Positions 27,054 to 39,885 of a stretch of 64,000 nt of DNA are shown here, piece by piece; position 1 is the stretch's first letter, and each line of letters begins with the position of its first letter. The position numbers were made by a program, and so were the translations under genes. This DNA is from Thiohalocapsa marina (lineage in GTDB: Bacteria > Pseudomonadota > Gammaproteobacteria > Chromatiales > Chromatiaceae), in assembly GCF_008632335.1 (NCBI RefSeq), contig NZ_VWXX01000013.1, forward strand, positions 28,160-92,159. The letters are read 5' to 3'. The notes below the pieces were generated by a model. That model ran no database searches. It was given only the letters and a program-made list of their open reading frames with translations, and was not told where the DNA came from.

Positions 27054-28520
27054 CTGGATCCGCTCTGCGATGCCGCTGGTGCTGCGATCCGCCACCAGGG
27101 GCACCAGCACCACCTCGCCGCCCCGGGCCTTCACCTCGGCCGCGCCCACCACGTCGGCCTCGCGGTAGTCGGCCCCCTTCACCAGCACGTCCGGCTGGAT
27201 GCGCCGGATCAGTTCGATCGGCGTGTCCTCGTCGAACAGCACCACCGCGTCCACCGCGGCCAGGGCCGCCAGCACCCGGGCGCGATCGGTCTCCTCGATC
27301 AGGGGGCGTCCCTCGCCCTTCAGCGCGCGCACCGAGCGGTCGGTGTTCAGCCCCACCACCAGCCGCTGGCCGTGGCGCCGCGCGCGCTCCAGATAGGTCA
27401 CGTGGCCTACGTGCAGCAGGTCGAAGCAGCCGTTGGTGAAGACGATGCGCTCGCCGCGGCCCCGCCATTGCTGCACCTGCGCCAGCACCTGCTGCAGCGA
27501 GCCGACCTTGGCCGCCTGCTCCAGTGCCGCCTCGTCGGCCAGCGCCGCCGTCAGTTCGTCCAGACCGATGGCCGCGGTGCCCACCTTACCCACCACGACG
27601 CCAGCGGCCAGATTGGCCAGATGGGCGGTGTCGGTCATGTCCAGGCCCGCGGCGCAGCCCGCCGCCACCGTGGCGATCACCGTATCGCCGGCGCCGGACA
27701 CATCGAACACCTCCCGCGCCATGGCCGGGATGCGGCGGATGTCGTCGGCGTCGACCAGCGCGATCCCCTGTTCGCCCAGGGTCAGCAGCAGGTGCTGCAG
27801 GTTCAGCTGTGCCCGCATCGCCCGCGCGGCCTCCAGCACGGCCGCCAGGTCGTCCGCGTCCACGGCCGCCGCCGCTGCCAGTTCCGCCCGGTTGGGCGTC
27901 ATCAGCGTGGCGCCGCTGTAGCGCTCGAAGGCGCGCCCTTTGGGATCGATGAGCACCGGCACGTCGTGCCGTCCGGCAGCGACGATCAGGCGCTGGCACA
28001 GGTCGGCGGTGAGCACGCCCTTGGCATAGTCCGACAGCAGCAGCACGTCCACCTGCGCCAGCAGCACCTCGATGTCGGCCATCAGCGCCGCCTCGATGGC
28101 CGCGGCCACCGGGGCCGAGTGTTCCGCGTCGATGCGCAGCATCTGCTGGTGGTTGCCGATCACCCTGGTCTTGGTGGTGGTTGGCCGTGAGGCATCCACC
28201 AGCACGCTGCTGGTGTCGATCCCCTGCTCGCGCAGCAGGCCGAGCAACTGCTCGCGCTGGGGATCTGCTCCGGTGATGCCGGCCAGGTGGACCTGCAGGC
28301 CCAGCCCCACCAGGTTGCGCGCCACATTGGCCGCACCGCCGGCCACGGCGGATTCCCGAGCCAGCCGCAGCACCGGCACCGGGGCCTCCGGCGAGATGCG
28401 CCGCACGTCGCCCCAGAGGTAGCGGTCGAGCATCAGATCGCCGACCACCAGCACCCGGGCTGCGCCGAAGCCCGAGCGCAGGGTCTCCAGGACCTGTTCC
28501 GGCTGCTGGAACAAGCGCAT
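26994..28520 (-). CDS. hldE: bifunctional heptose 7-phosphate kinase / heptose 1-phosphate adenylyltransferase
   Basis: 508 residues. N-terminal PfkB-type kinase (roughly 1-330) with LVVGDLMLDRYLWGDV, GGAANVARNL and the catalytic VSGAGDTVIATVAAG; C-terminal nucleotidyltransferase with FTNGCFDLLHVGHVTYLERAR (HxGH) . Makes ADP-heptose for the LPS inner core. The final ~25 residues (GVQRPVDSAVDSGVEPK) extend beyond the normal end and lie in the overlap with cydC. Start at 28520 immediately follows the gmhA stop, so gmhA-hldE form one transcript. Confidence 0.95.
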   Translation of the reverse strand: MRLFQQPEQVLETLRSGFGAARVLVVGDLMLDRYLWGDVRRISPEAPVPVLRLARESAVAGGAANVARNLVGLGLQVHLAGITGADPQREQLLGLLREQGIDTSSVLVDASRPTTTKTRVIGNHQQMLRIDAEHSAPVAAAIEAALMADIEVLLAQVDVLLLSDYAKGVLTADLCQRLIVAAGRHDVPVLIDPKGRAFERYSGATLMTPNRAELAAAAAVDADDLAAVLEAARAMRAQLNLQHLLLTLGEQGIALVDADDIRRIPAMAREVFDVSGAGDTVIATVAAGCAAGLDMTDTAHLANLAAGVVVGKVGTAAIGLDELTAALADEAALEQAAKVGSLQQVLAQVQQWRGRGERIVFTNGCFDLLHVGHVTYLERARRHGQRLVVGLNTDRSVRALKGEGRPLIEETDRARVLAALAAVDAVVLFDEDTPIELIRRIQPDVLVKGADYREADVVGAAEVKARGGEVVLVPLVADRSTSGIAERIQSGGVQRPVDSAVDSGVEPK

Positions 28521-28521
28521 G

Positions 28522-29121
28522 TCAGTCTGCGCCCAACTCGCCGGCCGGCGCCTCACCAGCAAGCGCACGGCGTTCCAGCAGGTCGCACAGGATATGCCCG
28601 ATCAGGATGTGCGCCTCCTGGATGCGTGCCGTGCTGGCGTCCGGCACCACCAGGCAGAGCTCGCAACAGGCACCGAGCCGGCCGCCGGTACCGCCGGTGA
28701 GCCCGACACGGTAGACGCCAAGCTCACCCGCGCGCTCCAGGGCCCGCAGCACATTGGCGCTGTTGCCGGAGGTAGAGAGGCCCACCAGCAGGTCTCCCGG
28801 CCGGCACAGGGCCTCGACCTGGCGGGTGAAGACCGAATCGAAGCCGTAGTCGTTCGACACCGAGGTCAGTATCGAGCTATCCGTGGTCAGCGCGATGGAT
28901 GCCAGGCCGGGCCGCTCCCGCTCGAACCGGCCCACCAGTTCCGCCGCCAGGTGCTGGCTGTCCGCCGCGCTGCCGCCGTTGCCCATCCAGAACACCCGCC
29001 CGCCGTCGCGCAGGCAGGCCCATGCCCGCTCGGCAAATCGCTCGATCTGCGGCGTCAGCCGGTCCAGCCGCTGGATGACCCGCACATGGGCGGCGAGCGT
29101 GTCGGCGATAAGGTCGTGCAT
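28522..29121 (-). CDS. gmhA: phosphoheptose isomerase (SIS domain)
   Basis: 199 residues, one SIS domain: GNGGSAADSQHLAAELVGRF, GLSTSGNSANVLRAL, TGGTGGRL and IQEAHILIGHILCDLLE. Catalyses sedoheptulose 7-phosphate to heptose 7-phosphate, the step before HldE, and lies directly upstream of hldE with a 1-bp gap. DiaA, a replication-initiation SIS protein, is closely similar; the coupling with hldE favours GmhA. Confidence 0.87.
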   Translation of the reverse strand: MHDLIADTLAAHVRVIQRLDRLTPQIERFAERAWACLRDGGRVFWMGNGGSAADSQHLAAELVGRFERERPGLASIALTTDSSILTSVSNDYGFDSVFTRQVEALCRPGDLLVGLSTSGNSANVLRALERAGELGVYRVGLTGGTGGRLGACCELCLVVPDASTARIQEAHILIGHILCDLLERRALAGEAPAGELGAD

Positions 29122-29259
29122 GCAGCGTCCTGCGGGGTGAAAAGGCGGCAGTATACCCGTTGCCAGCGGAATTATTCAGCGCCTCCCTGCCGATTGCGCC
29201 AAGCGCTGTTACACTTCAAGTACCAACAGACAAAAAATGGCAGCGACAGGAGTATTCCA

Positions 29260-29691
29260 ATGACGATCTGGGTTCTCGCCGCAGACAACAGCCGCGCCCG
29301 CTTCTTCACCGCGGAAAAGGCGCGTAGTCCGCTGACGGAGATTCGGGACCTGGTCGATCCGCAGGCCCGGCTCCACGAAGGCGATCTGGTCACCGACCGC
29401 GACGGTCGCGACCGCCGCGCCGGCAGCCCCATCCATGGCGTCGGCAGCGACAACAGCGCGAAAGACGATGCCGCCGACCGCTTCGCGCAGCAGGTCTGCG
29501 CCGAACTGGAGACGGCACGGGTGGAAGGGGCCTTCAGCAAGCTGTATGTGGTGGCCGCACCGGCCTTTCTCGGCCTGCTGCGCAAGCATCAGTCCGCCCC
29601 GCTACGGGCACTGGTGGCCGGCGAGACCGACAAGAACATGACCACCCAGAACACCGAGGCCATCCGCGCCCAGTTGCCGGATTTCCTGTAG
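29260..29691 (+). CDS. host-attachment-protein family (AtsA-like, HAP)
   Basis: 143 residues: MTIWVLAADNSRARFFTAEKARSP at the N-terminus and AFSKLYVVAAPAFLGLLRKH in the second half, the pattern of the family annotated as host attachment protein, first linked with plant-root attachment in Agrobacterium and related to the eRF1/Dom34 central fold. In most bacteria its job is unknown. The start is preceded by ACAGGAG. It is followed 53 bp later by sthA on the same strand. Confidence 0.75.
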   Translation: MTIWVLAADNSRARFFTAEKARSPLTEIRDLVDPQARLHEGDLVTDRDGRDRRAGSPIHGVGSDNSAKDDAADRFAQQVCAELETARVEGAFSKLYVVAAPAFLGLLRKHQSAPLRALVAGETDKNMTTQNTEAIRAQLPDFL

Positions 29692-29744
29692 GCGGCTGTG
29701 CTACCCTCTGACGTGCACACGTCAGTCAACGCAGGTGGGAGCCC

Positions 29745-31142
<1,398 letters not shown>

Positions 31143-31149
31143 ATCAAGC

Positions 31150-31166
31150 CGGCAGTCCCGCTGCCG
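31150..31166. terminator. possible bidirectional terminator hairpin
   Basis: CGGCAG-TCCCG-CTGCCG lies between the sthA stop and the convergent CDP-alcohol phosphatidyltransferase stop, flanked by CTTTG. The stem is 6-7 bp without a long T run, so only a moderate candidate. Confidence 0.35.
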
Positions 31167-31172
31167 CTTTGC

Positions 31173-31730
31173 TCAATCCTTGCGTGCGCCCTTGCGCATG
31201 GCCATGCTGCCCCAGAGCAGCACATACTGCACGCCGCTGAGTACGGTGGTCGCCAGACAGGTCCAGATCAGCAGATCGACCAACAGCCCGAGCAGTGGAA
31301 AGGGCCCGGCATTGGCGATGACCGCCACCACCAGCACGATCTGAACCGCCGTATTCAGCTTGCTGAGCCGCGTCGGCGCCGGCTGCACGTCCTCGATCAG
31401 ATGATGATAGGTGATGCCACCGGTCAGGATGACCAGGTCCCGAAACACCACCGCCAGCGCCAGCCACAGCGGCAACTGGTCCAGCACCGCCAGCACCAGA
31501 AAGCAGCTGACCAGCAGCGTCTTGTCCGCAATGGGATCCAGCAGCCCGCCGAGCCGGGACTGCCAGTGGAAGCGTTTCGCCAGATACCCGTCGACGCCGT
31601 CGGAGACGCCGGAAACCGCAAACAGCACCAGCGCCCAGCCATAGTACCCGGAGACCAGCAGATAGATCACCGGCACCACCGCCAGCAACCGCAGCGTACT
31701 GATGATGTTCGGAATGTCTCTCGCCTTCAC
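31173..31730 (-). CDS. CDP-alcohol phosphatidyltransferase (PgsA-like)
   Basis: 185 residues, about five to six membrane helices. The family motif reads D-x2-D-G-x2-A-K-R...G-x3-D-x3-D (SDGVDGYLAKRF, RLGGLLDPIADK), with Lys in place of the usual Arg after Ala, a variant seen in cardiolipin-synthase-like and other members. It joins a CDP-diacylglycerol to an alcohol such as glycerol 3-phosphate; the substrate cannot be fixed from sequence. The end MAMRKGARKD is cytosolic and basic. Convergent with sthA. Confidence 0.88.
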   Translation of the reverse strand: MKARDIPNIISTLRLLAVVPVIYLLVSGYYGWALVLFAVSGVSDGVDGYLAKRFHWQSRLGGLLDPIADKTLLVSCFLVLAVLDQLPLWLALAVVFRDLVILTGGITYHHLIEDVQPAPTRLSKLNTAVQIVLVVAVIANAGPFPLLGLLVDLLIWTCLATTVLSGVQYVLLWGSMAMRKGARKD

Positions 31731-32000
31731 GCTACCCCATCCTGCCGCCCATCCACCTCCGATCCATGATCCCGTATTCTAGTCGCCCCTCATTCCAACC
31801 GGAAACCCGCAATCCCGCTGATCAGTGTCGCCGCGAAGGGGCGTGGGTTCGGCCTGGGATCCACCCCCAGCAGCCAGAATGGACGCGCCGGCGAGGGGCT
31901 GGGGGCTGGGAGCTGTGAGCGTTCGCGCTGGAAGACGTGAAAACGCCTCGATCGCGGCGTAGCGGCTACGGAACATTCACCTCAAACCTCGTTGTGAGCG

Positions 32001-32114
32001 ATGCGGTGGCGGGTCGACACTGACGGTGCCATCCGCTTCGACATCCCCAACGGCCTCTACAGCGGGAGCAAGACCTGCACCGCAGCAGACGCTGAACTGA
32101 CAGCCGAAAACTGA
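32001..32114 (+). pseudogene. 37-residue reading frame, probable gene remnant
   Basis: MRWRVDTDGAIRFDIPNGLY... ends TAADAELTAEN; an in-frame stop lies just upstream. The protein-like composition (repeated Thr/Asp/Ala, a GLYSGSKTC loop) suggests the C-terminal end of a lost gene, but I do not recognise it. The surrounding gap 31731-32387 otherwise holds only an AT-richer stretch at 32236-32275 that may carry the aceE promoter. Confidence 0.3.
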
Positions 32115-32387
32115 TGATCATTCGGCGTGACTCCACGCGACCTATCACGGCACTTACCCCACAACATCCTAGGTCTGCACTGATGCCCCAAGGGACAAAC
32201 CCCGACGGGGATCCATGCTTCCCCTGAGTCGCCTCATTGCCTCAGACAATAATCAGAATTTGCCAATATTCATCGACTGGGTTAGCTTGCGCTCTTTTCC
32301 GACCGCCTGGCCCGGATGCCGCCCTTGGGCTGCGTCCTTACATCCGCCCGCGATCCATCCGCACCGGAACCCGATTCAGGAAACTCC

Positions 32388-35048
<2,661 letters not shown>

Positions 35049-35166
35049 CGGCGACCGAGATGGCGTTCAGCCCGGCATCGGCCAGCCGACCCGACGGGGT
35101 CCCGGCGGCCGAGCCCACCGCGTACAGGAATCAGGCCCAGCAGACTGCGGCCCAGGAGATTGCACA

Positions 35167-36891
35167 GTGGCAACCCTAGAAGACGTCCTGCTCCCGGACA
35201 TCGGCGATTTCGCCGATGTCGAGATCATCGAGATCCTGGTGGCCCCAGGTGACCGCATCGAGCCGGAACAATCCCTGCTGACCCTGGAGAGCGACAAGGC
35301 CAGCATGGAGATCCCCTCCCCCGTCGGCGGCACCGTGACGGCGCTGAAGGTGTCCGTAGGCGAGCGCATCAGCACCGGCACGCTGCTGATGACGGTAGAG
35401 ACCGGGGGCGGCGAGCCCACCGCCGCATCAGAACCGGTTCCGGCATCGGCCCCAGCTGCGGCGACGCCCACACCGACGCCAGCGGACGACACGGCGGCAA
35501 CCACCTCTGCGCCGGCGGCAGGCGCAACCGCCACCCCGGCCCCGACGACCACAACCGCGCCACAGGAGATCGAAGTCCGCCTGCCGGACATCGGCGATTT
35601 CTCGGACATCCCCGTCATCGAGCTTCTGGTCCAGCCGGGCGACGACATCGACATCGACCAGTCCATCCTGACCCTGGAGAGCGACAAGGCCACCATGGAG
35701 ATCCCGTCCGCGGCGGCGGGCCGGGTGGCGTCGGTGGCGGTGAAGGTGGGCGACCGGCTCAACCAGGGCGACCTGCTGCTGACGCTGCTGGCCGGTTCGG
35801 CCGCGAACCCGGCGGATGCCGCTGACGCCCCGTCACCGGAAGAATCCGAGGCGGCACAGGCCCCCGCGCCGGTGAACAAACCGGCATCGGCCACGCCGTC
35901 CCGGGTTCCCGGTGAGTCCGAGCGACGCAAGGCGCCGGTGCTGCCGCGGCCCGAGGACATGGCCGCCATCGCCCGTGGTCGTGGCGCCCATGCCAGCCCG
36001 GCCGTGCGCCGCTTTGCCCGCGAGCTCGGCGTCGGCATCGCCCAGGTGAAGGGCAGCGGTCGCAAGGGACGCATCCTCAAGGAAGACGTGCAGGCCTATG
36101 TGAAGCAGGCCCTGAGCGCCGGCGCCCCGGCACCGGCCGCCGGCGGACTGCCGTTCCAGCTGCCGGCGGCGCCAGCGGTGGACTTCGGCAAGTTCGGTGC
36201 CATCGAGACCCAGCCCCTGCCGCGCATCAAGCGCCTCAGCGGCGCGCATCTGCACCGTTGCTGGCTGTCGGTGCCCCATGTGACCCAGTTCGACGAGGCC
36301 GACATCACCGAGCTGGAGGCGTTCCGAAAGGGTCAGAAGGCCGCGGCGGAACAGGCCGGCGTCAGGCTCACCTTCATGCCCTTCCTGCTCAAGGCCGTGG
36401 CCGGCGCCCTGGCACAGATGCCGACGCTGAAGGCCTCGCTGGCACCCGATGGCGAGCAGCTGGTCCTGAAGCACTACACCCACATCGGCGTCGCCGTGGA
36501 TACGCCAAACGGCCTGGTGGTTCCGGTGATCCGCGACGTGGACAAGAAGGGCGTGTTCGACCTGGCCCGCGAGCTCATGGAGATGAGCAACAAGGCCCGC
36601 GACGGCAAGCTGCTGCCCGGCGACATGCAGGGCGGCGTGTTTTCCATCTCCAGCCTCGGCGGCATCGGCGGCACCGCCTTCACGCCCATCGTCAATGCCC
36701 CCGAGGTGGCCATCCTCGGCGTCTCGCGCTCTGAGATGAAGCCGGTCTGGAACGGCAGCGAGTTCGCGCCGCGGCTCATGCTGCCGCTATCGCTGTCCTA
36801 CGACCACCGCGTGGTCGACGGCGCCGACGGCGTGCGCTTCACCAGCCTGCTGGCAAACCTGCTCGCCGACATTCGTCGGCTGCTTTTATAG
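35167..36891 (+). CDS. aceF: dihydrolipoyllysine acetyltransferase (PDH E2), two lipoyl domains
   Basis: 574 residues. Two lipoyl domains (roughly 5-78 and 136-208), each with an ESDKA(S/T)MEIP lipoyl-lysine loop, joined by an Ala/Thr/Pro linker with runs of TPTP; peripheral subunit-binding domain at ~275-310 (ASPAVRRFARELGV...GRKGRILKEDV); catalytic domain to the end with SYDHRVVDGADGVRFT (His/Asp). GTG start at 35167 is supported by CAGGAG. The lipoyl copies are similar at protein level. Works with AceE and LpdA; lpdA is separated from it by an inserted toxin-antitoxin pair. Confidence 0.96.
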   Translation: MATLEDVLLPDIGDFADVEIIEILVAPGDRIEPEQSLLTLESDKASMEIPSPVGGTVTALKVSVGERISTGTLLMTVETGGGEPTAASEPVPASAPAAATPTPTPADDTAATTSAPAAGATATPAPTTTTAPQEIEVRLPDIGDFSDIPVIELLVQPGDDIDIDQSILTLESDKATMEIPSAAAGRVASVAVKVGDRLNQGDLLLTLLAGSAANPADAADAPSPEESEAAQAPAPVNKPASATPSRVPGESERRKAPVLPRPEDMAAIARGRGAHASPAVRRFARELGVGIAQVKGSGRKGRILKEDVQAYVKQALSAGAPAPAAGGLPFQLPAAPAVDFGKFGAIETQPLPRIKRLSGAHLHRCWLSVPHVTQFDEADITELEAFRKGQKAAAEQAGVRLTFMPFLLKAVAGALAQMPTLKASLAPDGEQLVLKHYTHIGVAVDTPNGLVVPVIRDVDKKGVFDLARELMEMSNKARDGKLLPGDMQGGVFSISSLGGIGGTAFTPIVNAPEVAILGVSRSEMKPVWNGSEFAPRLMLPLSLSYDHRVVDGADGVRFTSLLANLLADIRRLLL

Positions 36892-36954
36892 ACTGGCTTC
36901 TGGTCAGGGGCCGCCAAGGATGGAACGCACCCTTTGACGGATCCGGGCACCACA

Positions 36955-36983
36955 TTGACGCCATCGGCCTGAGGTGCTACACG
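36955..36983 (+). promoter_or_regulatory. possible promoter for the toxin-antitoxin pair
   Basis: TTGACG at 36955-36960, a 17-bp spacer, then TACACG at 36978-36983, 35 bp before the antitoxin ATG. The -35 is close to consensus; the -10 is poor. The overlapping ACGTATTTCACGT could be part of an antitoxin operator. Confidence 0.3.
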
Positions 36984-37017
36984 TATTTCACGTGACAACA
37001 GACTTGGTCGACCAACA

Positions 37018-37260
37018 ATGCGCCAAAATATTACCGTCGCCCTGGATAAGGCACTGGTGCGCAAGCTCCGGGTCATTGCCGCATCCCGCTCCACATCCAT
37101 CAGCGGAATGCTGAGCGAGGAGCTGGCCCGCATCGTCGAGCGCAACGAGCACTACGAAGCCGCCAAACGGATTGCCCTGGCAGATCTGGAACAGGGCTTT
37201 GACCTTGGCGGTCGGCCTGCCGCTCGTGCCGAGTTGCATGATCGTGAAGCCCTTCGTTGA
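37018..37260 (+). CDS. ribbon-helix-helix antitoxin (VapB-type)
   Basis: 80 residues beginning MRQNITVALDKALVRKLRVIAASRSTSISGMLSEELARIV, a ribbon-helix-helix DNA-binding domain; the C-terminal half (FDLGGRPAARAELHDREALR) is polar and presumably wraps the toxin. The stop overlaps the toxin start by 23 bp. Like other antitoxins it should repress its own promoter with the toxin as co-repressor. Confidence 0.8.
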   Translation: MRQNITVALDKALVRKLRVIAASRSTSISGMLSEELARIVERNEHYEAAKRIALADLEQGFDLGGRPAARAELHDREALR

Positions 37261-37744
37261 CACCAACATCCTTATCTACGCCTACGACAGGGCAGCCGCC
37301 GATAAGCATCATACGGCCGCTCTTCTGCTGCGTTCGCTCTGGCAACAGGGAGGCGCCATCCTGAGCGCTCAGGTGCTTCAGGAGTTCTACGTCAATGTCA
37401 CCCGCAAGATCCCGCAGCCACTCACGGCAAGCCAGACGCGAGGCATTCTCAAGGCTTACTGCGCCTGGCAGTTGGAGCCGTGCACGTGTGAGACGATCAT
37501 GCTCGCGTCCGAGGTGCAGGAGCGCCACCAGCTCTCTTTCTGGGACGGGCTCATTCTAGCCTCTGCCGCCCAGGGCGGCGCCGAGTTGCTGCTGTCCGAG
37601 GATCTTAACGCGAGGCAGATCATTGAAGGCGTGCGCATCGTGAACCCATTCCACGATACCGATCCCGACATGCATCGGCTGCTGCGCGACCAGATCTCCG
37701 AGAGCGCGTCAGTGCCCTATTGGGCCAAGTCACCCCCTGATTAA
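37238..37744 (+). CDS. PIN-domain toxin (VapC-type ribonuclease)
   Basis: 168 residues with the PIN acidic set: FVDTNILIYAYD, LQEFYVNVTRK, LSFWDGLILASA and LLSEDLNARQ. VapC toxins cleave tRNA or rRNA when the antitoxin is lost. The C-terminal ~30 residues (DPDMHRLLRDQISESASVPYWAKSPPD) extend beyond the PIN fold. The start is inside the antitoxin gene (translational coupling). The pair sits between aceF and lpdA, a place where PDH operons normally have no toxin genes, so it appears to be an insertion. Confidence 0.85.
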   Translation: MIVKPFVDTNILIYAYDRAAADKHHTAALLLRSLWQQGGAILSAQVLQEFYVNVTRKIPQPLTASQTRGILKAYCAWQLEPCTCETIMLASEVQERHQLSFWDGLILASAAQGGAELLLSEDLNARQIIEGVRIVNPFHDTDPDMHRLLRDQISESASVPYWAKSPPD

Positions 37745-37842
37745 TCCCGAACGCGACCCGACACACGACAATCGTCAGCCCAACAGCCGCCATCCGCGTG
37801 CAGCCGATCCACCTACAGCCAGCTATTCGATAGGGAGTCAAG

Positions 37843-39273
37843 ATGAGCGACACTGCTCCAGAAAAAGACATCAACGCCCAGGTGGTCGTCCTTGGTGGCG
37901 GTCCGGGCGGCTACACGGCGGCCTTCCGCGCCGCGGACCTTGGGCTGCGTGTGGTCCTGATCGAACGCTACCCGTCCCTTGGCGGTGTCTGTCTCAATGT
38001 CGGCTGCATTCCCTCCAAGGCCCTGCTGCACACAGCGGCCATCATCGAAGAGGCCAAGACCCTGGGCGGCATGGGCGTGACCTTCGCCCCACCCGAGATC
38101 GATCTGGACACAATGCGCGCCGGCAAGGACAAGGTGGTGAAGAAGCTCACCACCGGGCTCGCCGGGCTGGCCAAACAACGCAAGGTCGAAGTCATCCAGG
38201 GCACCGGCCGCTTCGAGGCGCCGAATCGGCTCGGCGTCGATGCCCGCGATGGCAAGGTCTCTGTCACCTTCGATCACTGCATCATCGCCGTGGGCTCTTC
38301 GCCGGTGAAGATCCCCGGCTTTCCGCACGATGATCCGCGCGTCATGGACTCCACCGACGCCCTGCAGATCGAGGGCATCCCCGAGCGCATGCTGGTGGTC
38401 GGCGGCGGCATCATCGGCCTGGAGATGGCCAGCGTCTACGCCGCCCTGGGTGCCCGCATCGACGTGGTGGAACTGCAGAACCAGCTCATGCCCGGCGCCG
38501 ACCTGGACCTGGTGCGGGCGCTGGAGAAGGTGATCAAGAAGCGCTACGAGCGCATCATGCTGCAGACCAAGGTCGCCAGCATGCAGGCCGCTTCCGACGG
38601 CATCAAGGTGGTCTTCGACGGCAAGCACGCCGGCGAGGCCAGCTACGACAAGGTGCTGGTCAGCATCGGTCGCCGCCCCAACGGCAAGCTGCTCAATGCC
38701 GAGGCCGCCGGCGTCAAGGTGGACGCGCACGGCTTCATCCCGGTGGATCAGCACATGCGCACCAACGTGCCCAACATCTTTGCCATCGGCGACGTGGTGG
38801 GCGGCCCCATGCTGGCGCACAAGGCCACCCACGAGGGCAAGGTGGCCGCCGAGGTCATCGCCGGCGAGCCGGCCCTGTTCGATCCGCTGACCATTCCCTC
38901 CGTGGCCTATACCGACCCCGAGGTCGCCTGGATGGGGCTGACCGAGACCGAGGCCAAGGCCGAGGGCATTGCCTACGAGAAGGGCGTCTTCCCCTGGGCC
39001 GCAAGCGGCCGCGCGCTGGGAATCCACCGCGACGAAGGCCTGACCAAGCTGCTGTTCGACCCCGAGACCAAGCGCATCCTGGGCGCCGGCATCGTCGGCC
39101 CGAACGCCGGCGAGCTCATCGGCGAGACCGTGCTGGCGCTGGAGATGGGCGCCGACATGGAGGACATCGGCATGACCATCCACCCGCACCCGACACTGAA
39201 CGAGACCATCTGCTTCGCCGCCGAGATGGCCCATGGCTCCATCACCGACCTGCTGCCACCGAAGAAGCGGTGA
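37843..39273 (+). CDS. lpdA: dihydrolipoyl dehydrogenase (E3)
   Basis: 476-residue FAD enzyme re-oxidising dihydrolipoyl groups of E2. Redox-active disulfide GGVCLNVGCIPSKALLHTAA; FAD motif VVLGGGPGGYTAAFRAADLG; NAD motif LVVGGGIIGLEMASVYAALG; catalytic His-Glu in IHPHPTLNETICFAAEM. All residues intact. Start at 37843 is preceded by AGGGAG. Third PDH gene; downstream is a palindromic repeat rather than another gene. Confidence 0.97.
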   Translation: MSDTAPEKDINAQVVVLGGGPGGYTAAFRAADLGLRVVLIERYPSLGGVCLNVGCIPSKALLHTAAIIEEAKTLGGMGVTFAPPEIDLDTMRAGKDKVVKKLTTGLAGLAKQRKVEVIQGTGRFEAPNRLGVDARDGKVSVTFDHCIIAVGSSPVKIPGFPHDDPRVMDSTDALQIEGIPERMLVVGGGIIGLEMASVYAALGARIDVVELQNQLMPGADLDLVRALEKVIKKRYERIMLQTKVASMQAASDGIKVVFDGKHAGEASYDKVLVSIGRRPNGKLLNAEAAGVKVDAHGFIPVDQHMRTNVPNIFAIGDVVGGPMLAHKATHEGKVAAEVIAGEPALFDPLTIPSVAYTDPEVAWMGLTETEAKAEGIAYEKGVFPWAASGRALGIHRDEGLTKLLFDPETKRILGAGIVGPNAGELIGETVLALEMGADMEDIGMTIHPHPTLNETICFAAEMAHGSITDLLPPKKR

Positions 39274-39298
39274 TCAGCCGCCAGCCGCAGCCGAAGCA

Positions 39299-39404
39299 GA
39301 TAACCGCAGAGGCGCGGAGGACACAGAGCAAAGAAGCGCAGAGGAAACACCTCAGATTCAATTGCTCGTTGTTGACTCTGCGCCCTTGCGCCTCTGCGGT
39401 AAAT
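39299..39404. repeat. long imperfect palindromic repeat
   Basis: The left arm ATAACCGCAGAGGCGCGGAGG faces the right arm GCGCCTCTGCGGTAAATG, with internal CAGAG/CTCTG pairing. Elements built from ACCGCAGAGGCGCAGAGG are widespread in proteobacterial intergenic DNA. Directly after lpdA it may also act as a transcription stop; GCACCTCTGCGGTTCATT repeats part of the right arm at about 39405-39422. Confidence 0.6.
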
Positions 39405-39479
39405 GCACCTCTGCGGTTCATTCAGTCAGGCTATGGCAGCCGGGCAGCAACACGGCGCAGATGAGCCGTGGCGTAAGTG

Positions 39480-39750
39480 ATCGCCTGGAAAAAAAATCGT
39501 CATCGAGCAATTGCTGCTCGCAATAGGGACAGCTGCGCGGAAAGGACCCGATTGGCAAGACGCACTCCTAAGAGGCGAACCTGGTGGCGTCGGGATAGGC
39601 CTCGTCGACGATGGCGCTCAGTTTGGCCCTGAGGGCCTGGTGACTTTGCGAGCCATTTTGCCAGACGATCCCGCTGCTCGATGATGGTCGAGCGCCAGCT
39701 TATGCCATCGAAAGAGGGACGAAGGTAGAGTAGAGAGCAGGCGTCCCGCG
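39480..39750 (-). pseudogene. DUF29 protein, C-terminal remnant with frameshift and stop
   Basis: On the minus strand the translated pieces are SFDGISWRSTIIEQRDRLAKWLAKSPG, then in the next frame LRAKLSAIVDEAYPDATRFAS, a TAG stop, and GSFPRSCPYCEQQLLDDDFF. Together they match the DUF29 C-terminus (SWR-TI-EQR-RLA..., then SFP-CPY and DDDFW-like end). Function of DUF29 is unknown, and the family is abundant in Chromatiales. The N-terminal half is absent: the group II intron starts 50-100 bp upstream on the same strand. Confidence 0.7.
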
Positions 39751-39841
39751 ACGGTAGATCCGGCCTATCTGTTGCCGCCCCTTTCGTTTGGCGGTGCCTC
39801 ACTAGCCGAACCCTGGTCGCAGTAGCCAGCCCTCCCTCATC

Positions 39842-39875
39842 AAACCGTGCATACGGTTCTCCCGTACACGGATTT
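39842..39875 (-). ncRNA. group II intron domain V
   Basis: 34 nt on the minus strand fold as AAATCCGTG ... TACGG-GAGAA-CCGTA, a 2-nt TG bulge, and CACGGTTT, the standard domain V shape with lower stem, bulge, upper stem and GNRA-like loop. It begins about 10 nt after the RT stop codon, as expected for a domain IV-encoded RT. Catalytic triad is not the usual AGC, so a direct structure check is sensible. Confidence 0.65.
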
Positions 39876-39885
39876 ACGATGTGCT

